Source: Spirosoma aureum (lineage in GTDB: Bacteria; Bacteroidota; Bacteroidia; Cytophagales; Spirosomataceae). From it: a stretch of DNA of 64,000 nt. Shown one piece after another: positions 7,130-15,340 of this stretch; within the stretch, counting starts at the first letter, position 1; each line of letters begins with the position of its first letter. The stretch is taken from the NCBI RefSeq assembly GCF_011604685.1, contig NZ_CP050063.1:8597001-8661000 (forward strand). The letters run 5' to 3'. The notes beneath the pieces are model-generated. The model did not search any database, had not been told where the DNA came from, and saw nothing but the letters and a program-made list of their open reading frames with translations. Made by a program: the position numbers and the translations under genes.

Positions 7130-9291
7130 TGATCTATTACACTGTTGACCAGAACGTGGCTATCATTTCGTGGGAAATGACGTCGACTCCAATGAACGTC
7201 CTCAACGACGAATCAATCCCTCAGTTTGAAGCGGCTTTACAACAGGCATTTACCGACGAGTCGGTGAAGGGCATTATCATCACATCGACCAAACCTGAGT
7301 TTGTGGCTGGTGCCGATCTGAAAATGATCCTTCGCAATAATGATAAAGATCCGGCCCAGATGCTGAAAGTCTCGTCGGAATTGAACCGTGTGTTTCGCCG
7401 TATCGAAACATCGGGCAAGCCAACTGTTGCGGCTATCAATGGTACAGCGCTCGGAGGAGGTTACGAGATCTGTCTGGCCTGTCACTACCGCGTTGCCTTA
7501 ACCAATCCGAAAACATTAATTGGTTTAGTCGAAGTGACCATTGGCTTGTTACCCGGCGCAGGGGGTACACAACGGCTTCCCCGTATGATTGGTATGCAGG
7601 CAGCCCTGCCATTGATTCTGGAAGGCAAAAAAGTAGGTGTTCAGGAGGCAAAAAAACTCGGTATGGTCGACGACATTGCCGACAGCCCGGCCGAAATGCT
7701 GGAGAAGGCGCATGCCTGGATTGCTGCTAATCCCAACCCACTCAAACCCTGGGATGAAATCGATCGCAAGACAGGCAAGATTGTCGGTAAAGACAATTTC
7801 AAGGTTCCGGGCGGTAACGTTCAAAGTATTGTTGGTGCACAAACTTTCGGGGCAGGAACGGCCATGCTGATGGATAAAACCAAAGGTAATTACCCCGCTC
7901 CACTCGAAATCATGGCCTGTGTATACGAAGGCTTACAGGTCAATATTGACCGGGCTTTAGCGATCGAAGCGCGGCATTTTGTGAAGGTGGCAACATCAAA
8001 AGTGGCCAAGAATCTTATCCAGACGATGTTTCTGGGAATGAACGAAGCGAATAAAGGAGCCAGTCGGCCTAAAGACATACCCAAAACAGATGTCAAGAAA
8101 CTGGGCATTCTGGGGGCAGGTATGATGGGCGCCGGCATTACCTATGTAGCTGCACAGGCAGGCATCGAAGTCATTCTCAAAGATGTATCGGTTGAAGCCG
8201 CCGAAAAGGGTAAGGATTACTCACGAAGTCTGCTAAAAAAAGGCGTTGAACGCGGTAAAGTAGACCCGCTGAAAGTTGACGGAATCCTCAATCTGATCCA
8301 CCCTACTGCCAATGTTGAGGACTTACAGGGATGTGATCTCATCATCGAGGCTGTGTTTGAAAACCGCGACTTAAAAGCGCAGGTAACGAAAGAAGCGGAA
8401 CCTATGCTGGTCGCTACTGATGAATCAGCCGGGGGAGTCTTTGGTTCAAATACATCTACCCTACCCATCAGCGAACTGGCTCAGGCATCGGCTAATCCAG
8501 CCAATTTCATCGGTATTCATTTCTTCTCGCCCGTCGACAAAATGATGCTCGTTGAGCTCATTATGGGTAAGCAGACCTCCGATTACGCGCTGGCCGTTGC
8601 CATCGATTTCACCCGAAAAATCCGAAAAACACCTATTGTGGTCAATGATTCACGAGGGTTCTATACGTCGCGCTGTTTCGGTACGTATTCGAGCGAAGGG
8701 ATGGAACTGCTCAAAGATGGCGTTCATCCAATCCTGATCGAAAATGGTGGAAAAGTCGCCGGAATGCCAGTCGGACCGCTGGCCGTTACAGATGAAGTTT
8801 CCCTGGACCTGGTCTACAAAATTGCAGATCAGGGGATAAAAGACGGATTCTTAAGCGAAGATGACACGAGTTATCAGGTTGCAAAGCAGTTTGTTAACTT
8901 GGGACGGTCTGGTAAAAAAGCGAAAGCCGGGTTCTATGACTATCCGGAAGGAGAGCCAAAGCATATTTGGTATGGTCTAACCGATTTGTTTCCGCTGACC
9001 GATCAGCAACCCTCGCTCGATGAAGTAAAAACCCGTTTACTCTACCGTCAGGCTATTGAAGCGATTCGGTGTTCTGAGGAAAACGTTGTCCGGACGAAGT
9101 TAGACGCCGATCTGGGTTCAATTCTGGCGTGGGGTTTCCCAGCCTACACGGGTGGAGCCTTGTCGTTTGTAGACTTCGTGGGTATCGACACGTTCATAAA
9201 AACCTGCGATCGACTCGCCGACCAGTATGGCGAGCGTTTCCGCCCGACGGCGAAATTGCGTGAACGTGCAGAGCAGCGGGAATTGGTTTAG
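7129..9291 (+). CDS. Multifunctional enoyl-CoA hydratase / 3-hydroxyacyl-CoA dehydrogenase
   Basis: A 720-residue FadJ/FadB-type enzyme. The N-terminal crotonase domain has FVAGADLKMI (oxyanion hole), GTALGGGYE with E113, and GLVEVTIGLLPGAGGTQRL with E135, the two catalytic glutamates. The C-terminal half carries the NAD-binding GAGMMGAG at 329-336 and GIHFFSPVDKM with catalytic H464, followed by DSRGFYTSR. It hydrates trans-2-enoyl-CoA and oxidises the 3-hydroxyacyl-CoA, feeding the thiolase at 5.2-6.4 kb. Unusually, the two beta-oxidation genes are separated by a TA pair on the opposite strand instead of being fused in one operon. Confidence 0.93.
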   Translation: MIYYTVDQNVAIISWEMTSTPMNVLNDESIPQFEAALQQAFTDESVKGIIITSTKPEFVAGADLKMILRNNDKDPAQMLKVSSELNRVFRRIETSGKPTVAAINGTALGGGYEICLACHYRVALTNPKTLIGLVEVTIGLLPGAGGTQRLPRMIGMQAALPLILEGKKVGVQEAKKLGMVDDIADSPAEMLEKAHAWIAANPNPLKPWDEIDRKTGKIVGKDNFKVPGGNVQSIVGAQTFGAGTAMLMDKTKGNYPAPLEIMACVYEGLQVNIDRALAIEARHFVKVATSKVAKNLIQTMFLGMNEANKGASRPKDIPKTDVKKLGILGAGMMGAGITYVAAQAGIEVILKDVSVEAAEKGKDYSRSLLKKGVERGKVDPLKVDGILNLIHPTANVEDLQGCDLIIEAVFENRDLKAQVTKEAEPMLVATDESAGGVFGSNTSTLPISELAQASANPANFIGIHFFSPVDKMMLVELIMGKQTSDYALAVAIDFTRKIRKTPIVVNDSRGFYTSRCFGTYSSEGMELLKDGVHPILIENGGKVAGMPVGPLAVTDEVSLDLVYKIADQGIKDGFLSEDDTSYQVAKQFVNLGRSGKKAKAGFYDYPEGEPKHIWYGLTDLFPLTDQQPSLDEVKTRLLYRQAIEAIRCSEENVVRTKLDADLGSILAWGFPAYTGGALSFVDFVGIDTFIKTCDRLADQYGERFRPTAKLRERAEQRELV

Positions 9292-9340
9292 TATCAGATT
9301 GACAATTCTCTGAAGCCGATTTTGGCGTGCAACGGTTTAT

Positions 9341-9390
9341 ACTCGCCGTCTCTATCAATAGACCGTCGTCTATCGGTAGAGACGGCGGGT
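9341..9390. terminator. Long hairpin, bidirectional terminator
   Basis: Arms 9341-9363 and 9368-9390 (23 bases each, 4-nt loop CGTC) pair with only three imperfect positions; the outer arms read CGCCGTCTCTA and TAGAGACGGCG. It lies between the convergent FadJ-like (+) and AraC (-) genes. The TAGAGAC arm recurs in the repeat at 27133-27228. Confidence 0.65.
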
Positions 9391-9453
9391 TACAGCGGGA
9401 AAGTAAATTATCGCATCAGCGATTCAATTCAAGGCGCCTAAGTCGGAGGTGGT

Positions 9454-9485
9454 CTATCATCAGGATTTGAAAAGCCTGGTGATAG
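9454..9485 (-). terminator. 11-bp hairpin downstream of the AraC gene
   Basis: CTATCATCAGG (9454-9464) pairs with CCTGGTGATAG (9475-9485), with one G-T pair and a 10-nt loop. It is 50 bases past the AraC stop on the minus strand. The surrounding bases 9391-9534 contain no convincing gene. Confidence 0.45.
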
Positions 9486-9534
9486 CTAAACAGACAGTTT
9501 TTGAATACCTCTGTTGCGACGATGAGCTTACCCG

Positions 9535-10557
9535 CTATAACACCTGCTTTATTTCCCGTTGATAACTAACCGGCGTTGTCCCGGTCCAGCGCCGGAACGC
9601 CCGATTGAACGCACTCAACTCGTTATAGCCCAGTATATACGACACTTCTTTAACGGGGTAATGACCCGATTGCAAATAATGCAAGGCTAAGGATTTTCGG
9701 ATTGAATCGGTCAGTTGCTGATAGGTTACGCCCTCTTCCTGTAGTTTTCGCTGCAAACTCCGACTGCTTACATTCAAATTGGCCGCAATGGCGTCAAGGG
9801 TAGGAACCCCCAGATAAGCATTCGCAAGCAGGAATTTATTGATTCGCTCACTGAGTGCTTTTGTATTCGTGAACGCATCATTCATGGCACTCACCTTCCG
9901 GAGCAGTAGCCCCTGTAATTCATAATCAGCCGTCAGAATAGGCTCATCCCAGTATTTATGATCAAACTCGATCAGATACGCACTACTGTTCTGAATTGAT
10001 CGACAACGCAACACCCGTTCATATTCCGGCAAATCAGGTCCTTCAACCGGAAGCATTACCCGAATCGACTGCATTTTACGCAGGATCAGCCCATCGACCT
10101 CGTGGAGCGTAAAGGCCATAAAAAAGTCCATTTTCTGCCGAAAAGCAACCGGCGATTCACGTCGACGTTCTTCATTCGGAATAAATCGAATGGCAACCGC
10201 CTGATTGGACTGATCCAGTTCCATCACGAATGCGTCTGTAATCAAATGGGCAAAAGCAACAGCGTGATTCAGTGCTTCGCCAATGGTGCGGCTATGCCGG
10301 ATTAGTTCGCCTACAACCCCCAGCGCTGTCGCCTGTAGTGATTCACCAAAATGAAGACCAAATAAGGGGTCTTGGCTCAGATCAGTGGCATTAAGCCAGA
10401 GTTTATTGACCTGTTCGGTAGTCAGTTGGTCTTTTGTTTCGCTTCTCAGATCATCTATTTCCAACCCTGATTGACTGCATAACTCGTCGACAGATGTATT
10501 CTTCTGAACGGCATAGGCCAGCAGGTTGAGCGCTAAAAGTTTCTGATAGTCTTGCAT
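9535..10557 (-). CDS. AraC-family transcriptional regulator (Arabinose_bd-type sensor)
   Basis: 340 residues. The N-terminal 200 residues resemble the Arabinose_bd/OruR-type sensor domain (LFGLHFGESLQATALGVVGEL). The C-terminal 100 form a double helix-turn-helix: LDAIAANLNVSSRSLQRKLQ and VSYILGYNELSAFNRAFRRW, the second being the AraC signature. Regulators of this subtype often control amino-acid, lipid or hydroxyacid use. The divergent neighbour at 10.7 kb could be a target, but the sequence does not prove it. Confidence 0.9.
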   Translation of the reverse strand: MQDYQKLLALNLLAYAVQKNTSVDELCSQSGLEIDDLRSETKDQLTTEQVNKLWLNATDLSQDPLFGLHFGESLQATALGVVGELIRHSRTIGEALNHAVAFAHLITDAFVMELDQSNQAVAIRFIPNEERRRESPVAFRQKMDFFMAFTLHEVDGLILRKMQSIRVMLPVEGPDLPEYERVLRCRSIQNSSAYLIEFDHKYWDEPILTADYELQGLLLRKVSAMNDAFTNTKALSERINKFLLANAYLGVPTLDAIAANLNVSSRSLQRKLQEEGVTYQQLTDSIRKSLALHYLQSGHYPVKEVSYILGYNELSAFNRAFRRWTGTTPVSYQREIKQVL

Positions 10558-10656
10558 GAAGTAAAGTTACTGAAATATCTGACCATGAATTTCCTGGTGT
10601 CGTGAAATGGTAATTGGTTGGCGTTCGAAGGTAAAACGAACCCGTAGATGCCCCAA

Positions 10657-10664
10657 TACCTTTG
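10657..10664 (+). promoter_or_regulatory. Possible -7 element upstream of the SnoaL-like gene
   Basis: TACCTTTG matches TAnnTTTG. It lies between two candidate start codons (10648 and 10678) and so favours the ATG at 10678. No clear -33 TTG is correctly spaced, and the leader would be very short. Confidence 0.3.
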
Positions 10665-10677
10665 TCAAAAAAACGAC

Positions 10678-11199
10678 ATGAAAACAATCGCCCTAGCACT
10701 AATGATCGCTCTGAGTCATTCCGCAACACCTCAATCAGCCACTGAAAATCCAACAAAATCCGATCGTCAGATGACCACAAACCAATCAAACAAAAAAACT
10801 ATGGAAACGCAATCAATGCAGGTAGTCAGTGATTTTTTAATCGCCGTTCAGCAGGGAAATCAGGCAAAACTGGCGTCATCTTTACACCCGGATATCGAAT
10901 GGAGTCAGCCCGGCAACAACCGCTTCTCCGGCACAAAAAAATCGAGTGCAGAGGTTTTTAAGATGGTAGGCGGCATGTTTGACGTATCATCCAACACACT
11001 GGCCTTGACTGATGTGAAGGTTCTTACGGCCAACGGAAATAGCGTTGCCTGCCTGGTACACTGGAAAGCAGTTCAGCCTAACGGCGGCATACTCGATGTC
11101 GACAACATCGACGTCTACACGGTTGAAAATGGCCAGATTACCAAGGCTAAAGTATACTCTGCCGATGTAGCGCACGAAGATGAATTCTGGCTCAAGTAA
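10678..11199 (+). CDS. Secreted SnoaL-like / NTF2-fold protein
   Basis: From ATG 10678 the product has 173 residues and begins with a signal-like MKTIALALMIALSHSATPQS, then a polar linker. A cone-shaped NTF2/SnoaL domain follows: MQVVSDFLIAVQQGNQAKLA, HPDIEWSQPG, VDNIDVYTVENGQITKAKVY. These features match polyketide-cyclase-like or ketosteroid-isomerase-like proteins of unknown substrate. A second in-frame ATG at 10801 (METQSMQVV) would give a cytosolic form without the signal. The gene is divergent from the AraC regulator and ends before a clear terminator. Confidence 0.75.
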   Translation: MKTIALALMIALSHSATPQSATENPTKSDRQMTTNQSNKKTMETQSMQVVSDFLIAVQQGNQAKLASSLHPDIEWSQPGNNRFSGTKKSSAEVFKMVGGMFDVSSNTLALTDVKVLTANGNSVACLVHWKAVQPNGGILDVDNIDVYTVENGQITKAKVYSADVAHEDEFWLK

Positions 11200-11220
11200 A
11201 CCGACATAAAGGCATAGAAG

Positions 11221-11255
11221 AACAAGACCACTGCGATATGAGCGGTGGTTTTGTT
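11221..11255 (+). terminator. Terminator after the SnoaL-like gene
   Basis: AACAAGACCACTGC pairs with GCGGTGGTTTTGTT around GATATGA, with two G-U-compatible positions and a T-rich 3' side. It directly touches the ancestral-looking copy of the rnhB tail (11255-11293). This suggests it once served as the shared terminator between convergent SnoaL and rnhB genes. Confidence 0.7.
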
Positions 11256-11293
11256 TATAAAAGCCGAAAGCTCATGCGGTGGTACTTCGTTGG
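11255..11293 (-). repeat. Second copy of the last 12 codons and stop of rnhB
   Basis: These 39 bases match 12616-12654 in the same orientation at 38 of 39 positions. The one difference (C at 11285, T at 12646) is synonymous: the minus strand still reads TKYHRMSFRLL-stop. No rnhB sequence continues beyond it. It is a detached gene end, 1361 bp from the functional one, with the AAA ATPase gene in between. Confidence 0.9.
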
Positions 11294-11367
11294 AACACTT
11301 CCTTTTATTTTGTTTTTAAAGGCTATTTCTCAAACATATATCTGTCGACAAAGCAAATAATGGCTAA

Positions 11368-11412
11368 AAAGTATTACTTTGTGCATAGAATAATAACACA
11401 AAGTAATACTTT
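11368..11412 (+). promoter_or_regulatory. 16-bp inverted repeat immediately upstream of the AAA ATPase
   Basis: AAAGTATTACTTTGTG (11368-11383) and CACAAAGTAATACTTT (11397-11412) are exact reverse complements 13 bases apart. The right arm ends on the base before the ATG at 11413. The left arm holds TTACTTTG, near the -7 consensus. It could be an operator or a leader hairpin occluding the ribosome site, giving autoregulation. Confidence 0.6.
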
Positions 11413-12600
11413 ATGATCTATAGACAATTATATCAAGATCTCGAAGATCATTTATCAAAGAAACAAGCTACTGTTATCACAGGGATGCGCCGAGTTGGTA
11501 AGACAACGGCTGTACGTCATCTCTTGGCACAGGTTCCTCATACGAACAAACTATTTCTGGATCTGGAAAAAGCAGAAAACCGATATTTGCTAAATCAACC
11601 CATGTATCGTGATGTTGAGCTGGACTTGCAGGTTCAGGGTGTGGATCTGACAAAACCTGCCGTTATAGCGATTGACGAAATTCAACTGGTCAGAAACGCC
11701 CCCAGCGTTATTAAATACCTATATGACACCTACACTATCAAATTTTTACTGACAGGGTCCAGTTCATACTACCTGAAGAATCACTTCTCAGAAAGCCTGG
11801 CTGGACGAAAGCGAATCTTCGAGATGTTTCCCCTCAATTTTGCTGAATTTGTTGCCTTCCGGGGAATAGATACAAAAACGCTAAAACCATTTATCCGGCA
11901 CTCATACCAGCAAAGCTACTACCTGAAATACAAAGAGTTATACGAAGAATTTCTTCGATATGGTGGTTTCCCCGAGGTTGCACTGGCTGATACAGATTCG
12001 GACAAAGCTAGCTACCTGAGCGACATTATTAATGCCTATATTGAGTTAGACATTCGCCTGTTATCTGATTTTTCGGCCAGCGATGACCTGGTAAGGCTTG
12101 TAAGATTGATAGCAGCCCATACGGGCAGTAAAATAGACTACCAAAAGTTAGGGAGCTTATTGGGTATTAATCGAAATAAAATTAAAGACTATCTGACACT
12201 ACTTGAGTATACATATTTCATCCAAAGTGTACCGGCCTTTAGCCGAAATACTGGTCGTGAGATTTCTCAACAACGCAAACTGTATCTTGCCGATACGGGT
12301 CTGCTAAATCAACTGGCCCACCTGAATAGTGGTCAGGTTTTTGAGAATGCCATTGCCAATCAATTACGCTGGTTAGGGCAGGTACAATTCTATCAACGTA
12401 AAACAGGCCAGGAAATCGATTTTATTCTGAATGGACAGTTTGCTGTTGAAGTAAAAGAGACACCAACATTGAGTGATCGATCAACCTTGCAAAAAAGAGC
12501 AGCTAGCATTGGCCTAACCGACCTGATGCTAATTGGCCGCCATCCGGCACCCAGCGATTTTAGAAACTTTATCTGGGGTGGCAATCTACTACCAGACTGA
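11413..12600 (+). CDS. AAA ATPase with C-terminal DUF4143 domain
   Basis: 395 residues. The AAA domain has Walker A TGMRRVGKTT (residues 23-32) and Walker B AVIAIDEIQ with D88-E89, then a LTGSSSYYL sensor segment. The C-terminal third is the DUF4143 domain, ending QRKTGQEIDFILNGQFAVEVKE, which resembles a PD-(D/E)XK nuclease core (E..D...EVK). This family is common, sporadic and of unknown function; roles in defence or as mobile cargo have been proposed. The gene is visibly more AT-rich than its neighbours and is bracketed by the two rnhB-tail copies, so it was probably acquired as a single-gene insert. Confidence 0.88.
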   Translation: MIYRQLYQDLEDHLSKKQATVITGMRRVGKTTAVRHLLAQVPHTNKLFLDLEKAENRYLLNQPMYRDVELDLQVQGVDLTKPAVIAIDEIQLVRNAPSVIKYLYDTYTIKFLLTGSSSYYLKNHFSESLAGRKRIFEMFPLNFAEFVAFRGIDTKTLKPFIRHSYQQSYYLKYKELYEEFLRYGGFPEVALADTDSDKASYLSDIINAYIELDIRLLSDFSASDDLVRLVRLIAAHTGSKIDYQKLGSLLGINRNKIKDYLTLLEYTYFIQSVPAFSRNTGREISQQRKLYLADTGLLNQLAHLNSGQVFENAIANQLRWLGQVQFYQRKTGQEIDFILNGQFAVEVKETPTLSDRSTLQKRAASIGLTDLMLIGRHPAPSDFRNFIWGGNLLPD

Positions 12601-12615
12601 AACGACAAGCCAAAC

Positions 12616-12654
12616 TTATAAAAGCCGAAAGCTCATGCGGTGGTATTTCGTTGG
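12616..12654 (-). repeat. rnhB tail, copy within the intact gene
   Basis: This is the partner of the 39-bp repeat at 11255-11293; here it forms the functional end of rnhB. The two copies define a 1361-bp unit containing the AAA/DUF4143 gene. Confidence 0.9.
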
Positions 12655-13191
12655 CCCGAACTTCCGGATAGCCTCCCGATGAACAGGCGTTGGATAACCT
12701 ACATTCCTGGCCCATCCATAAGCAGGAAACTCCAGTCCAAGTTGCTCCATCAAATCGTCTCGGTAGGTTTTGGCCAGCACTGAAGCAGCTGCAATCGACA
12801 GAAAATGAGCATCGCCCTTTATAATGCACGTGTGCGAAATCATCGGATACGGTACAAAGCGATTGCCATCAACCAATAAATGCTCCGGTTGAATCACAAG
12901 CGCATCGACGGCACGATGCATGGCCAGAAAACTCGCTTTCAAAATATTAATCCGATCAATATCCTCGTGCGAAACTTCGGCCACTGCCCACGCCAGCGCA
13001 TCGCGTTTTATGTCGGTGCGGAGTGTTTCCCGTTGCGTGCGGGTCAGTTGTTTAGAGTCGTTCAGAATCGGATGCGTATAGTCTTTGGGTAAGATCACCG
13101 CAGCAGCTACTACCGGACCAGCCAAACAGCCGCGCCCAACTTCATCCAACCCAGCTTCGATTGCGTCAGCATTATAATACGATTTAAGCAT
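12616..13191 (-). CDS. rnhB: Ribonuclease HII
   Basis: 191 residues, the usual length. It begins with AIEAGLDEVGRGCLAGPV, where D16 and E17 are metal ligands; D108 in LLVDGN and D127 in KGDAHFLSIAAASVLAKT complete the acidic active site. It removes ribonucleotides and primers from RNA-DNA hybrids in the cytoplasm. It lies 60 bases after the Bat operon on the same strand and may be co-transcribed. Its 3' end is the junction with the inserted ATPase cassette and appears to have been restored without changing the protein. Confidence 0.95.
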   Translation of the reverse strand: MLKSYYNADAIEAGLDEVGRGCLAGPVVAAAVILPKDYTHPILNDSKQLTRTQRETLRTDIKRDALAWAVAEVSHEDIDRINILKASFLAMHRAVDALVIQPEHLLVDGNRFVPYPMISHTCIIKGDAHFLSIAAASVLAKTYRDDLMEQLGLEFPAYGWARNVGYPTPVHREAIRKFGPTKYHRMSFRLL

Positions 13192-13251
13192 ATGCGATTC
13201 GGTTTACAACATTCGGCTTATGGTTTGCAACGGCATACCGAATACAGCGAA

Positions 13252-14328
13252 TTAATCTTCCAGTATATTTCCGACAATGGTGGTTTTCAGACACAATGCA
13301 AACAATAGAAATGAGATGGCCCAGTATAAATAAGCCCGATAGCAATCCTGTACATCTTCGTAGACCAGCATTCGAACAGGCGCTTTTTCCAGGCGGTCGA
13401 TCTGGGCAAAAACAGACCGCAATCGACCGGCATCGATTGCCCGAAAAAAACTGCCACTGCCAATACCGGCAATCGTTTTCAGAATACCCTCATCAATGGT
13501 CGAAGCCGACGTGCCGGAACGGGTAACCCGACCAACAGCAATGGTATAAAGCCGGATATTAAACGCTTTGGCTAACCGAGCTGCCGTAATGGGATCGAGG
13601 TTACCAGCCGTATTATCACCATCGCTGATCAGAATCACGATCTTACTCCGCTTCTTTACAGATTGCGTTGAATCCTGGCTTAACACACCAGATTCGCGCA
13701 TCCGGTTAATGCAACGAGCCAGTGCATCGCCAATGGCGGTACCCGATGCGTCGATCATCTTGTCGTCAAGTTCGCTTAAATACTGCTTCAGCAAGTCATG
13801 ATCGGTCGTGAGTGGGCACAAAGAAAACGCTTCTCCGGCAAAAACAACCAGACCAATGCGGTCGCTTTTGCGACCATTGATAAACGTTTGGGCAACCCGT
13901 TTAGCTGCTGCCAGACGATTGGGCGGCAGATCGGTTTCGGTCATAGACGACGACACGTCCATAGCCAGCATTATATCAATTCCTTCTGACTGCTCCACAC
14001 GATGCGTTTCCACAAGCTGAGGCCGCGCCAGGGCTACCAGTAAAAGACTCATGGCGATTAAGATGCTACCGGGCAACAGAAATCGCAACGAACTAATCAG
14101 AATCTGATTGGCTCGAACCGCATTCTCGTTAAGCCGCTCAGCCTGACTCCGCCCCCCTATCGACCCCAGCGACAGGTTTAGGCGTTGTTGTCCCCCCCGA
14201 TGCAGGTAGTACCGTATTGCCAATAGTAACCCTATCGTTGGAATCAGGTAAAGAGCCAACGGATTAGTGAACCGAAATTGCGCCCATAGATCCGGGTCAA
14301 ACCAGTGAAATGAGTACCAGGGTTCCAT
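13252..14328 (-). CDS. BatA-like VWA-domain membrane protein
   Basis: From the ATG at 14328 (MEPWYSFHWFDPDLW) it has 358 residues. An upstream extension to 14490 would overlap the preceding gene and is rejected. It has an N-terminal membrane segment (ALYLIPTIGLLLAIRYYL), a second at GSILIAMSLLLVALARPQ, a VWA domain with MIDAS DVSSS from D124, and a C-terminal membrane helix. This is the BatA/BatB architecture of the Bacteroides aerotolerance operon. The start lies one base beyond the upstream stop, so translation is probably coupled. Confidence 0.88.
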   Translation of the reverse strand: MEPWYSFHWFDPDLWAQFRFTNPLALYLIPTIGLLLAIRYYLHRGGQQRLNLSLGSIGGRSQAERLNENAVRANQILISSLRFLLPGSILIAMSLLLVALARPQLVETHRVEQSEGIDIMLAMDVSSSMTETDLPPNRLAAAKRVAQTFINGRKSDRIGLVVFAGEAFSLCPLTTDHDLLKQYLSELDDKMIDASGTAIGDALARCINRMRESGVLSQDSTQSVKKRSKIVILISDGDNTAGNLDPITAARLAKAFNIRLYTIAVGRVTRSGTSASTIDEGILKTIAGIGSGSFFRAIDAGRLRSVFAQIDRLEKAPVRMLVYEDVQDCYRAYLYWAISFLLFALCLKTTIVGNILED

Positions 14329-14329
14329 G

Positions 14330-15340
14330 TTACGAAAAAGTTGACGACTCCGCGTTCTCTGACAACGTTGCTGACGTGGCAGGTACTGACGATGTCTGCA
14401 TGACATATCGACGACGACGATAGGCCTGACTAGCGACATCGCGCAACACCCGCAGCGCATCCGGCGACTGTGCCGAAAACGTTCCGCCATAAATCATACG
14501 ATCGGCTTCCCGCAGCGCATCGGCAACACGATCGTCGCCGGTGCGATCCGCAATTTCAGGGGTTGTCAGCGATGCATAAGGTTGTCGTTCCAGTTGCTCC
14601 AGATATGTTTTCCAGAGAATAACGGCCTGATTAGCACTTTCGGGGGCTGTATCGGCATTTAAGCTTCGACTTAGCCGGGCATAATTCCGCAAAAACCGTT
14701 TATGTTGCTGATAAAGCTGATAGATACGTAATTGTCGGCGAATCGACTGGCCAAACAGCAGATAGATCAGCGTTAATAATGCTGTTGCCACGAGCAGAAC
14801 TTCACCTAAAACCGGATAATTAAACTGCTGTTGCAAGCGGGCCAGCTGCGTTTGTGACGCCAGGGTCAGGCTTTGGGTCGGCGCGGTACCCGCGCCCGGC
14901 AATATAAGTTTCGAACGCAAAAATACGGTATCGACCTGAGTGGTCAGGTAGGTACAATCACTGGCATTAATCAATCGAATAGGTACCTGCAATAATTGAA
15001 CTGAATCAGTTTCAAACGAAATGAGCGTATAAACGGCACTGTCGCGGCTAATCGCAGCAAGGCCTTCGCCCGTTGTCTGCGTCGGCGAAACGCTTATTTC
15101 TTTCACTCGAAATGGAAGAAAATGCCGGGATGTGTCGGGAAAAAGGACCTCAGCCGATGGCGGATGTCGATAGGTAAGCGCATAGCGAAACGGCCGTCCG
15201 ATTTCAATACTATCGTCCAGAAATTGCCCTTTTAGCGCTGGTTTCGCAGGTGGCTGCCCCCACAACGACACTGTAAACAGGCAGAGAATACTAAGTAATC
15301 GAATTGTATGAGCCACTAATCTGCCTTTGTCAGAATTCAT
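14330..15340 (-). CDS. BatD/DUF4381-like exported membrane protein
   Basis: 336 residues. A signal peptide (TIRLLSILCLFTVSLWGQPP) precedes a beta-rich extracytoplasmic domain. A single membrane helix (GEVLLVATALLTLIYLLFGQ, about residues 183-202) then leads to an Arg-rich cytoplasmic helical region. The order of domains and its place between DUF58 and VWA genes fit the BatD/DUF4381 component of MoxR-associated Bat systems. It overlaps the DUF58 stop by 4 bases. Function is inferred from context; sequence similarity alone is weak. Confidence 0.7.
   Translation of the reverse strand: MNSDKGRLVAHTIRLLSILCLFTVSLWGQPPAKPALKGQFLDDSIEIGRPFRYALTYRHPPSAEVLFPDTSRHFLPFRVKEISVSPTQTTGEGLAAISRDSAVYTLISFETDSVQLLQVPIRLINASDCTYLTTQVDTVFLRSKLILPGAGTAPTQSLTLASQTQLARLQQQFNYPVLGEVLLVATALLTLIYLLFGQSIRRQLRIYQLYQQHKRFLRNYARLSRSLNADTAPESANQAVILWKTYLEQLERQPYASLTTPEIADRTGDDRVADALREADRMIYGGTFSAQSPDALRVLRDVASQAYRRRRYVMQTSSVPATSATLSENAESSTFS

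Noticed and set aside
14329..14490. N-terminal extension of the BatA-like gene
   Set aside because: It overlaps the preceding gene by more than 150 bases, is Arg/Cys-rich without family features, and ATG 14328 directly follows the upstream stop.
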